Position numbers and translations under genes: made by a program. The notes below the pieces were generated by a model. The model made no database searches. It had not been told where the DNA came from and saw only the letters and a list, made by a program, of their open reading frames with translations. A DNA stretch of 64,000 nt from Lasioglossum baleicum (taxonomy: Eukaryota; Arthropoda; Insecta; Hymenoptera; Halictidae). The DNA is taken from contig NW_027469575.1 in the NCBI RefSeq assembly GCF_051020765.1, positions 1-64,000 of the forward strand, read 5' to 3'. This document shows, piece by piece, positions 25,356 to 35,455 of this stretch; the stretch's first letter is position 1, and each line of letters starts with the position of its first letter.

Positions 25356-25945
25356 TTATCACGTTCACTGCCGCGTCAGTCCTATACGGGTGACGTCATA
25401 AATCCTGATTGGCCGCGTCATACCCGTATTCGGGTGACGCTAATCTCATTGCTTACAAGGTAGATTGGTAGGTATTTCGAAAGTTATATCACAAAATATG
25501 AAACCAATTAATTGTTATAAACGTTTGTTAAAAAAATTATTGCAATGGAATGTTTTAAAACAGTACATACAAGGTTGAGGATGATCAGCGCAATCTTGGA
25601 AAAAAGTTGTGGTTTTTTAAATATTAGCTCGTTCCTTTGATCGGTCCGTGTGGAGTCTTTTATTTTTATAGCTTATTTTGCAAGCCCGTCTAATGCTTTG
25701 CCCAGAAGAATTTTTTCGGATAGCAATATTACGCTGACTACGTTAACTCGTGGATTTGGTTTTCTCGTCAGTTTGTCCTAATAATTTCAAAGCTAACAAC
25801 TCTCTAAATTTTCTAATATTTAATGTTTTCCCCAGGCGCGAACGTTTCTTTCTGATATTTTTTTCTGAAATTTATCGAAAAGCTGAAGTATTTTTCCAGA
25901 TCGATTTTCAGGGGCAGTAGACATATTATCAGCGAAATGAAAGTT

Positions 25946-26242
25946 TTAAAGTCGTAATTCAAATCTGTATCGCGACATAAGAGTACGAGGCAAAGGAAAA
26001 TTATATAATGGGCTTTTCGACCAATAATTAGATGCAGGGTTTGCTTTCACAAATCCCATCCATAACATCGATCCCAAAGATTTTTTTATTTCTTCAGAAT
26101 TAATGGGTGTCCATTTATGTATCCGTGAGGATGGGGTTAACTCGAATTTATTTAACTTTCGTTCGGCGTATCTATTTGCTTTTAATATAAGCAGGTCTAT
26201 TACTCGGTCATCAACGAACAAAGCAAAATTTGAATTATTCAC
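25946..26242 (-). pseudogene. piggyBac-like transposase, N-terminal fragment
   Basis: A 98-codon open stretch matching the start of the piggyBac transposase domain (the region from FVDDRVIDLLI to SRYRFELRL). The frame breaks immediately after LRL at a TAA. Beyond it the HFADN motif continues in the same frame. The DDD catalytic residues lie in the absent central region. It is the best-preserved coding part of the surrounding element. Confidence 0.85.
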
Positions 26243-26436
26243 CGCTTCTGAAAAATATTTGAAAACGAAGAAATGACTTTCAAATCTCGCACACTTTCAT
26301 AGATAGTTGATTCTTGAAGAAAGAACTAATGCCTATTACAAACTTTCCTCCCGTTCACGACCGGATCTTGTTCCGTCGCGGAACTATACCATCTGGAAGA
26401 CACCTGTGTCTTAGTTTATAAGCTAATTTACTGACA

Positions 26437-26620
26437 TTAGGCTCCGGCACTGAGGACTTGGCTAACAATGGGTCAGTGGGGGATCCAGGTGCTGTACACT
26501 CCTGGGCCTAGTCACCGCGCTCCGGTTCTCCGCCAGTGTCTGGAATCGGCGGACTTTTCCTTTCTTCCAGGTGTCCCATACGATTTCCCCTGTTTGGCCA
26601 ACTCCACGGTTTTTCAATTT
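26437..26620. repeat. Dispersed repeat, copy at 26.4 kb
   Basis: Shares AGGACTTGGCTaACAATGGG, then GTGGGGGATCCA, CCTGGGCCTAG and GGACTTTTCCTTTCTTCCAG with 54353-54600 in the same order and orientation. Both copies lie inside a piggyBac-like end, so this may be an untranslated part of that family. Confidence 0.65.
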
Positions 26621-26641
26621 TATTTGAAACGAAGCTTTTAA

Positions 26642-27285
26642 CACGTTGAACGTTCAGTGTAAATCGGTGGAGTTTTCCCCAGGGCCCAAATCCGAAACTG
26701 CGCCGTTTAAATGTAACCACAGTTTATTTCGTGATATATTGGAGGATCTTTTTTAGAAGACATGTTTTTGGTAGGTATCATTTTTATTTTTAGAAGAAAT
26801 TTTTTTAAAGAGTATTAAAAAATAATTTTGCGGAAGATGCTTTCAAAGTATAAAGGGCCTCGAAGTGGGGAATATGATAAGCGTTCCGAAAAAAAAGATC
26901 ACTATGAGATATCTAATTGCATTTATACCAAACTTTCATATTTTTAACATTTTTATCTATTTCTTGATCCTTAAAATGTTTGTTAGACAGCGCAAAAGTG
27001 TAGATGAAAGTTAGAAATATTATCGTATCGAATTAACTAATAAAATGTTATAATATTTTAAAAGCAAATTTAAATGGAGGTATATTTTTAACGTTTCATC
27101 TAGTTTACTTTATAGTTTATTGTCAATTTCTGTTGTCTATACTCGTCATAATTGTTACAAACAAAATTACTACAAATTACCTCAAAAATCCTATCCTAAT
27201 TAGTCGAAGAATAATGTCACCCGTTTACGGGCGACGGGCCCCTGTGGAAACATAGCCATTACTGGATCTCGTTACGTTTAACGTG
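26642..27285. mobile_element. TTAA-flanked MITE (piggyBac type), about 644 bp
   Basis: TTAA at 26638-26641 is followed by CACGTTGAACGT. The right end, read on the other strand, begins CACGTTAAACGT after TTAA at 27286-27289. Near the right end, GTCACCCGTTTACGGGCGAC (27216-27235) is a near-perfect palindrome matching those at the left end of the adjoining piggyBac-like element. No coding capacity. Confidence 0.65.
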
Positions 27286-27289
27286 TTAA

Positions 27290-27860
27290 AAACACTTTCC
27301 GACCCGGACAATGTGACACGCGACTGTCTGCTGCTGGGCCGGGGTTTGGGGAAAGACCCGGCAGCATTTCGCGGCACACTAATTTTTACAAAAAGAGAGA
27401 ACCAAAACGTACATAAGGTTTACAAAAGAAAACTTAGCTTACGAGATCGATGGTTCCAGCGTGGAGCACTTGCGATCTTAGAAATAAACTTATGCAATCG
27501 CGCTTATCGCTATAGGATAATATTAACTTAGAAGCTATCTTATTTTAGTGGCGAGTTTGCCTACGTATAGAAACGCACCGAAAACTATACGATTTATAGC
27601 TTTAGATGGGCAAGGGGAAAGGGGTATGACTAGAAAGAATAAATAAATAAATAAATAAATAGATAGGAGGGAAGGGGGACGGGAGGAGGAGGAGGAGTGG
27701 GTATATATCTTTATTCTTACAAGAGTACAGTGTATAAAACTTATGCTATATACGCAATCTGAAAAATTACGGAAGAAATGTGGTTATAATAGTACAACTA
27801 AGGGTGGGGAAAATTGTTTATTTCTACATGAATGTTTACAAATGTTGCTTAACATTATAT
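27290..27860. other. Spacer
   Basis: The ORF at 27283-27531 has no recognisable content. It includes an AATA tetranucleotide repeat and a purine-rich GGA-type stretch at 27661-27700. The stretch could be the 3' UTR and tail region of the minus-strand non-LTR element that ends nearby. Confidence 0.4.
27638..27660. repeat. (AATA)n microsatellite
   Basis: Five to six uninterrupted copies. Read on the minus strand, it lies downstream of the non-LTR reverse-transcriptase remnant and may be its simple-repeat tail. Confidence 0.85.
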
Positions 27861-27871
27861 ACAAGTTGCTT

Positions 27872-28560
27872 TTAACGCGGATCGAGCCACCAATATTTGT
27901 TTACGTTCTTGCGATGTGAATCTTCGCGATCTATTTTTGATAGTTTTGTGTTAACCTTCGACACATTGTTGAGACTGCCGTCTGTGTTATACAGAATTGC
28001 TGTGCTGTTCGCTTTTCTGGGCATGTAGTAGATCAAGGGTACGTTTTCCTCGTTCTGGATGTACCCTTGACCGTCCGGATGTACAAAAGCTTCTGAGGGC
28101 GTGTATCCCGTTAGGCGGGCTCTCTCGAAATATCCGGTGTTCGGGTATACCGAGCTATTTATTAGGCTATTGCTCTTTGTGTTTCTAATGTTCGCCCAAT
28201 GATTACGAATTAATTTGAGCATGAACAAATCTATTCTCACTACTTCCGCGTATTCGTAGAGTTTATAGTTACTGATGAGTAACTCTCGAAAAGCCTCAGC
28301 TTCTCTATTGTACTTGCCGTTACATTGAACCATATGGGGCAATCATATGTGAGTATCGGTCTTACAAGTGCTCAGCAATTTTGAATAAAACAGACGTTTG
28401 TGATTGGCGAATGCCCTCTGAGCTTTCTCGATCTGCGTTTCGATATGATTGATAAAGCTCAACCCAAAGTCCAGATGTACACCCAAGTATCGAACCACAT
28501 TTTTATTCGCAATTTTTACCCGAACATCTTTTCGGTCGTGCAGGTGAAAGTATTTATAGA
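27872..28560 (-). pseudogene. Jockey-like non-LTR retrotransposon, reverse transcriptase C-terminus
   Basis: Read from 28560 downward: FHLHDRKDVRVKIANKNVVR then YLGVHLDFGLSFINHIETQI and KAQRAFANHKRLFYSKLLS. This is the YLG(V)xLD motif and thumb region typical of jockey-clade reverse transcriptases. After a TGA near 28340 the frame continues as a 156-codon stretch to TAA at 27872, including FMLKLIRNHWANIR, YFERARLTGYTPSEAFVHPD, GYIQNEENVPLIYYMP and YWWLDPR. These match the conserved tail of jockey-type ORF2. The fingers and palm with the catalytic FADD are missing, so this is a 5'-truncated, dead copy. Confidence 0.8.
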
Positions 28561-28649
28561 TATTTTCATTTACGTCTTATTACAACACCTAAAATATTGT
28601 TTTTCAGGTGGATACAGTTCGTGGGATCTGTTGCTACATTAATATAAGA

Positions 28650-29285
28650 TAAGTACTATGTATATAGTATGTATTAAATTGATAGTATTATTAGTATTAA
28701 TTAATCACGCGATGAAGCATATATATGTACGGGAAAATCCGGCAGCATCGATGAAAGTTAGTTTTTACTTCTCACACTAGACGTTAGCAATTTTACTGCA
28801 AATTTAAATAAATATAATAAACACGTGTCTCGTGGTTTGATCCGATTTCGTTCATCCATTGTTTTTCGAGTTTATGAAACGTTGCGTAACCACTTCGCAA
28901 TCAGTTGAAAAATTTTGTTCAGTGTCAACATTTTTTTTTCTAGGTATGTAAATGATTTTTTTTTCGTGCAGTAGATACGTCTATTTATAATCAGAGAACA
29001 CTCTAATTGTACTATGTTTCGTGCACATTATCTATTGTCCTGTAAAAGAGTTAGGACTGCACGTACAGATGTCGATGAAGCGTTTGGAATCTATACATTC
29101 TCTGATAGGTAAATCAAAATATTTTAATCGATAATTCTTCTGGCCTTTCTCGCGGAGAAATGTCTCAAATCTTAAAGGAAACAAAATAAAATTGGAGTGA
29201 AAACAAATATTGTGCTCAAGTTACTTTTTGCAAATAGTATCTCAAATACGATGAACGTACAGATCGATAAAATATCGATTTTTTA
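28650..29285. other. AT-rich spacer
   Basis: Nothing recognised. Confidence 0.5.
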
Positions 29286-29289
29286 TCCC

Positions 29290-29530
29290 GCAGTGCAAGG
29301 ACGCGAGACAATTCGAAACGTGGGGTACCCGAGCAGTCGGATAGAGTCGAGAAAATTCGAGTGGGCTCGGCCGGGTTCGGTCGAGGGTCCTACACGTGCG
29401 AATGCTCGATTAGTGGAAATCGCTGGATTACGAGTTCGTCGGAGTTGGCCCGATTTTCATCGATCGGATACGAGCCCGTAACCTCGGATTACTGCAAACT
29501 TCCTCTGGGGTATATATAGGTTTAAATAAA
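29290..29530. other. G+C-rich insert, possible LTR-like promoter segment
   Basis: A sharply bounded G+C-rich block in AT-rich surroundings, with repeated GGATyCGA/CGGGTTCGG-like words. It ends with TATATATAGG and then AATAAA within 30 bases. This could be the promoter/R region of a solo LTR or an unrelated transposon end. It lies downstream of the minus-strand copia remnant, but its orientation would be opposite. Identification is weak. Confidence 0.25.
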
Positions 29531-30037
29531 GTTTGAATATTATTGCAACATTAAAATGCCTCCTCACTAACATAACTATTTGAGAGGTCTGTTCTGATCC
29601 TTACACAGAGACAATTTTCGTTTTTCGTAGGTTAATTATTCACGCTTATTTTTAAATTTTACAAGAACATTTTCTTTTTGTAATTATGCATTGTTTTTAC
29701 TACAAATTGTTTTGTTAAATTTAAACTCCATTTGAACCTTCACATTTAAATTCCAGTAATTCTATCATAAGACATAACTAGTAACAACGAAGGAAAAATA
29801 AGGTATTCGTTTAACTAAAAAATTGTTTCATTAGATTTTTCGTTTACACGTTCAAAAACACGTACATCGACACTTGTGCCATCGTTCGTGCTCGCGCATT
29901 GCACGTTCACATTTTTTAAAACCAAATTCACACTCTCTCACCATTTATTTATTTTCTAATACACATAATCATTGCACACACCTATTTCAGTTAATATTTC
30001 ATCCGTCCAAACGCGTAAAAAATTTCTTTTATTTCAT

Positions 30038-30740
30038 CTAACATCGAATCCAATTCACTTTCGATTGTTGATTGTTCTTAATTCTCCAATGAATTAGATC
30101 ACCATTTCGGTAGAGAAGCAGTCCGCTAAATGATTTTGCGTCTCTAGTACTATCCCACGAAGCATCCGTTTCGCATCTTATCTTCTTCTCCGAACTTGCT
30201 TTTCCATATTCAATCCTATAGTTCATCGTTCTTTTTAAATATCTTAAAATACGCCTCAGTGCTCCCAAATGCATTAATTTTGGACACTTGGACTCAATTT
30301 TGGACGTACAAACACATCGATCTTCCCAACATCTCCTGGCATATTTTTTCATCGCTCATCTGACTCTCTTGTTCTTTGTCAGACCTTTGTGATTAGTATC
30401 CATTGGAGCACTTACCTCTTTAACATTAATCGTCCCGTAAAATTTTAATAAATTGTTCATATAACCTGTTTGACTAATAAACACTTTCCCTTCCTGTTGC
30501 CCTACTTATATCCCGGGAACACGTTTAGCCTCACGCCTAGTTCCTTTACTTCGATATATCTCATCAATTCTTCCACGTATCTTTTCACGAGATAGTTCGT
30601 GCTACTCATCACGATCGTGTGTCATCCACGTGTACTCCGCAATACGAAAAATGTTTTTCTCGATTAACATAAAATAAACATGGGCCATATGTACATTGCT
30701 TTAAACCAATTTGAGAAAGAATGTCGTGTAGATACTTATT
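30038..30740 (-). pseudogene. Ty1/copia polyprotein remnant (RT end and RNase H)
   Basis: From high to low coordinates: a broken GVHVDDTRS / TIVMSS stretch near 30640-30600 (the YVDD region of copia reverse transcriptase), VEELMRYIEVKELGV (the F-x-MKDLG region), then the 104-codon frame 30352-30038 with HLGALRRILRYLKRTMNYRI, CETDASWDSTRDAKSFSGLL and GDLIHWRIKNNQQS. These correspond to the copia HLKAVKRILRYLKGT, SDADWAGD..RKSTSG and ISWKSKKQ blocks. Several stops and frame changes separate the RT and RNase H parts. No LTRs were identified. Confidence 0.85.
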
Positions 30741-31329
30741 CCTGCAACTGAATGCTAAATAGTATTATCAGATAAAACGTGGATTTAAAAGTGAACTTTT
30801 TTTTAAATCGAGTATCAGTTCAACGTATTGGAGATTTTGTTGAAATACATTAACTTTTAAAAATATTTTCACATATGCGAAATAGTAGTTCTTACTATCG
30901 TCTACGTCAGGAACGAATAACTATGAAAGGTTTGAGATAGTTGTCACATTTTTGAAAACCGCAAACAAATGCGAGGAGAACTGATTGTCGTAAAAGTGGG
31001 ACAGTAGAGATAGCTGAAGTAGCACGAAATGATAATTATCACGGTAGATGTCGCGAAAAGGGTATACCTATGTAAATATCATTTGAAAATGATATCACGA
31101 CTGGTATTTCCCAAGAGGAGTACAATGGAAGTTAGGAAGCACTAATTGACGTGAAAGCAAAACAAACGTTACGTTCTCGCGTTATAGTCGTACCAGCAAA
31201 GTGCTGTTCAAACGGAAAGGAAAGAAGGCGATGGAAATAGGTAGAGAAAGGGCCCTTCTTTGCTGAAATGTCCAATGTTTCTTGTGTCCTATGACGACCG
31301 TGAAAAGAATCTAATTAACCCGTTTCCAG

Positions 31330-34015
31330 CTAATTACGTACCTGTCATGCCGAACGAAGAATTTCGTGCCTGCCTGTCGTATCCGTGTCACGCGACATCT
31401 ACGTGCGCCGATCTGCCCAGCGCGACGTTCGTTTGCATCTGTCGTCCAAATTACACTGGTCTATTATGCAATCTGGAGATGACAAAAAGGATTACAAGGT
31501 GCCGTCGTTCGACGGCAAAGGCTACGTCAGACAATGCTGACAACGGGATTGTACCTTACAACCAACAGAAGAGCGACGGCATCGGGGATTTCGTCTCGTC
31601 AGCCATCGTCGACGGGTCTGATAGTTGTTATCTTTTGAATTAGTATCATTGGCGCGGAGTTAGTTTCGCCGGTATAACATTTTGTTGGGTTATTCAGAAA
31701 GTTCAAGCGGTTGCGGTGCAATGATTCGTTTCGAATGTTTTTGGACATGCAAAATAAAGACCTTTGCGTTATGTCGATCGAGTGTAGATGCCGGATAGAT
31801 AGAAGATATGTCGAAACCGGATGGGATTATAATAGGGAATTAGAGCACTAAAATTTACTGTAGGAAAATCGAAGGTTTTCTTAATTGAATGACACAGGGA
31901 AGAAATTTTATTCGGAGTTTGTCAGAAGTATGTTAGATCGAGCACTAGTCGCGTTAGCAAAAAAATTTGGCAAGTATAAAGGAAAAATTCATATTTTATA
32001 TTTTCATTGCAGGTGCATACAGTCTCGATATAATTTAGGAAATGGTCCTGTAAATTACTCCTCTCCTGAGAGGAGACTTTCCTACGAAGACTTTCCTCCG
32101 TGTAGCAACCAAGAGGTATCACAAGGATGGTGTTTTAATTTGCAACGATGGAGAGAACGTCGCGGGTCAGAGTCAAGGAATGTTGAAATCTCTTGACCTA
32201 AGCCAAGATACATTCGTTGGAAATATGCCTACGAACTACTCCAAGTAAGTATTCCCTTTATATTCTTGACGACACGAACACCGATCATTTTCTAGCTTTA
32301 ACAATTTCTAAAATCTTCGTACTTCCCTTCACCTCCTCGCTTCTAACTCAAAGTGCGTTAATATCGAATTTTCACATTTTCTCAGGATTTACGACAATAT
32401 TGGCCCCAGTCACGGTTTCCGCGGTTGCATACGAAAACTGAAGATCAATCGAAATTTCATCGATCTCCACATAGGACGCGACAAAGAGATCAGGACGGCG
32501 GAACTAGCCGCCAACCCATCTTCGAAGAAGACCTCTGCAACAGTCGCGAATGCAGTAGAATCCAGAAACGAGGGAAGGATAAGAACGAGAACGGTATGAA
32601 CGTCGTAGGGTGCAAGCGACTGCAATGCACCACGATCGATCAACGAAGATGGAACATCAGCGATTACGTTGTCGATTTCGAAGACAATTACGAACATGGA
32701 AATTACGCAGTGGAAAAGAACGACTCTCCTGATTACAGGTGCATTTGTCCGCCTCGGTTTACAGGCAGGAGCTGCGTGTAATATTTAGATCCTTGTATAT
32801 GCGAATCTTGTCAATACGGAGCCACTTGCGATATTGCTTCACAGGGTGGTTACGTTTGAATGTATCCACCTGGCAGGACTGGGAAACATTGTGAAACCGT
32901 GAGTAACGGTTTTTCTCTATTTTTCAATACAAGTACTGTCTATCTGTGGTAATCTTACTTCCTCGCCTGGCACACAAATATTATTCGTCATCCAATGACC
33001 TTATATTGAATTTGATTATAGTTGCCGCTGAAGTGGCGGAGCTATTTATGCCCGAAATGTCTGGAGACGGTGTCTTGGAACTTCCTAGCCTGGAAGGAGT
33101 GGCGAATACATTTTTCATCAAGTTGTGGATCGTCGCACACGCGAATGACGGTTTGCTTCATTACAATGGCCAATTGAACAACAGACGTGGTGTTTTCATT
33201 AGCCTGAATCTGGTCCACGGCAAACAGTAATTCAGATTTAATCTTGGAAATGGTATCGCCAATATTATCTCTCCAGATCCAGTTACACTCGATACGTCAA
33301 ATTGTTTTCGTATCAACAGGCTAAGCAGAGAAGTTTCTTCAGTTGGACAACGGAATTGCCAGAAGACTATCCGGAAGTCCTTTAACGGGACTGAGCTTGG
33401 AAATGCCTCTTTAGGTTGGCGGTGTCAAGTAAGTTAAGGCGAGTCTAATTTCAATGGACAAATTTACACGAGATTTAGTTCGTGCAAAAGGAAATACATC
33501 TTGTGGTAAATTGCAGAGACTGACGCGAAGTTCATCGAGAGGCTGGAGCATGGACTAGATTGGTAGGCGTGATACAAAGATTGACGATGAAAAGAAAAAC
33601 CTACCAGAATCTGGCCGTCAACGATACTCGACATAACAAGGAAATCTACGATGGCCTACCGTGTCCTAGCAGCGAAAACTCCTGACACAATGGTGGAGTG
33701 TGTCTACCTCTGTTAAATAACTACACGCGCAAGTGTGATTATAGTTACAATGGCCTCCATTGCGAATTTTGCAAGGATTCCTATTTTCATAGACATTACT
33801 AGTACAAATGTATCTTACAGAACAGAATTAGTATAGAATTTATTTTTTCCTCCCACTACTTTTAGTCATGGGCTACGATGTATCTATAGAAATATCCGAA
33901 AGACCAGTTCGCATCGAGGGCGACAATTTCCTTGAGACATCGATTCAGACATCGAAATGGACGGAAGTATACATAACGTGGACATCGACCCACGCCGCTT
34001 GCCACGAATCGCCGG
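31330..34015 (+). pseudogene. Decayed agrin-like EGF/laminin-G extracellular protein, introns retained
   Basis: Domain order visible: an EGF module at 31365-31475 (CxSYPC ... CICRPNYTGLLC); laminin-G 1 starting VPSFDGKGYVR near 31515, continuing YNQQKSDGIGDF, then exon 32013-32244 (RYNLGNGPV, then SQGMLKSLDLSQDTFVGNMP) and exon 32386 on (GFRGCIRKLKINRNFIDL); two EGF modules near 32740-32900 (CICPPRFTGRSC; YPPGRTGKHCE); laminin-G 2 in exon 33022-33428 (GLLHYNGQLNNRRGVFISLN, FRFNLGNGIAN, DPVTLDTS) and exon 33517 on (GVIQRLTMKRKTYQNLAVND); an EGF module near 33660-33770; and a start of laminin-G 3 near 33866. The order matches the agrin C-terminus, also similar to eyes-shut and pikachurin. Damage: stops in place of cysteine or other residues after GGYV, after SSENS, after VHGKQ and after GRSCV, plus several frame changes. 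GT-AG introns are kept. Confidence 0.85.
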
Positions 34016-34019
34016 GTGT

Positions 34020-35396
34020 TTCTGAATACCGACATTTTTTATTATAACGTTCGTTTACTAGCGAGGTACACGCGCTTATAAAACGTTGATTACAAAACCG
34101 ATACTGCCCCTGACATAATTTTAACGTTTCTCCCTTCATATCCGTCGATCTATCGAGATCAGTTTGCGAGCAAAATCCGAAGGAATGCGTTCGGTCTCAA
34201 ATAATTAAGCCTTGGCTATATACGAAAATTGTTGCCCCTTAATTAGAATTCGATTCGATAGCGAGCAATGTCGTCACATATCCTCCCTCTTAAAGTGTGA
34301 TTCTTTGTATTCTTCCAACGAATATCGTCGCTTAACATATTGAAACGAAATTGCAGCCAGTAATGTGCCTTCTTAGAGAACAAAGGAAAAGAAGGGTAAC
34401 GTTTCGTTGTGATGAACAGGCTTCGCCTGTATTATGCCAGTGTTGCTCATGCCGAAAATAAAGAGGAATAATCTGCTTCGATCATCAACGTTGCTTTTAC
34501 GAATATACTGTGTAGATAATACTATATATATATAAATAAATAAAACATATAATATTTTTATCGAATATATTTCAATTTGTAAGCGTTAAGGATGAAATTC
34601 GTATATTTCAGTTATATCATACGTATAAGTTGATTATTAAATTTCGATTGTATTCGTTTTGTTGCTACATCGAAGGCGTCACATCGTGAAAAGATATGTC
34701 GTAATATCGGAAACAAAGAGATCAGGAATATTCATTAAATTTCGATTTAATTGCATTGTAAATTGTTCCCATTGTCGATCTTACTCCTTAAATCGCCACA
34801 TTATATTTTGTAGATTGTCTGACCAGTGTGGCCGATATTAACGGAAGTATGTTATCGTAAAACCTGCGGAGTTCAATGTGTAATCGACGGAAGGTACAAC
34901 GATATAAACCAATAAAGATGCCACATGACTCACTCGAAAAATCGTTCGATGCATAGGAAATTCGCGATGTTCGCATAGAGTTTAAGAACGTAAAGGAGCG
35001 AGGAAAAAATTCAATTCATACCTGAAAATTACTGCCTATCTAGATAGAGATCACAGGACCGATGTTTACCCCTTTAAAACTTCCCTTGTCCCAGTGAAAT
35101 TAATCTTCAGTTAAACATTTCGAAACGGATTGAAATCGATTGTATCCCTATAATAGTGATCAGAGAGGAAATGATTTTTCGAGACTTCCGTTGTGCATGT
35201 AACACCGTTCAACGTTGCGTGTTTCTCACGATGGACACCCATTGCGGTGGGCGATCATTTAAATTAGTTTTTATTTACTTTGGTACCATCTTTACTGCGA
35301 CCATTCGCCGTTCGCTGGCCTAGAATAATTGTGAGCTACACTGTATAACAAAAATTACGCGCTGTTATTATATTGAGAGTAGTGTTTCACTTTTGT

Positions 35397-35455
<59 letters not shown>

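Larger units (their letters stand above)
25360..26640 (-). mobile_element. Internally deleted piggyBac-like element
   Basis: The left end reads CACGTTCACTGCCGCGTCAG after a degraded TTAA (TTAT). Just inside are two palindrome-like repeats of the form GTCACCCGTATACGGGTGAC. On the minus strand 26242-25946 encodes a piggyBac transposase N-terminal part: DDRVIDLLILKANRYAERKL, SSRIHKWTPINSEEIKKSLG, WMGFVKANPASNYWSKSPLY and LMSRYRF. After a break, NFHFADNMST and GKILQLFDKF follow to about 25860. Further down, near 25600-25540, a cysteine-rich CADHPQPCMYCFKTFHC suggests the C-terminal zinc-binding tail. The catalytic middle is largely missing, so it cannot transpose on its own. The right end is uncertain because a TTAA-flanked MITE starts at 26642. 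Confidence 0.75.
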
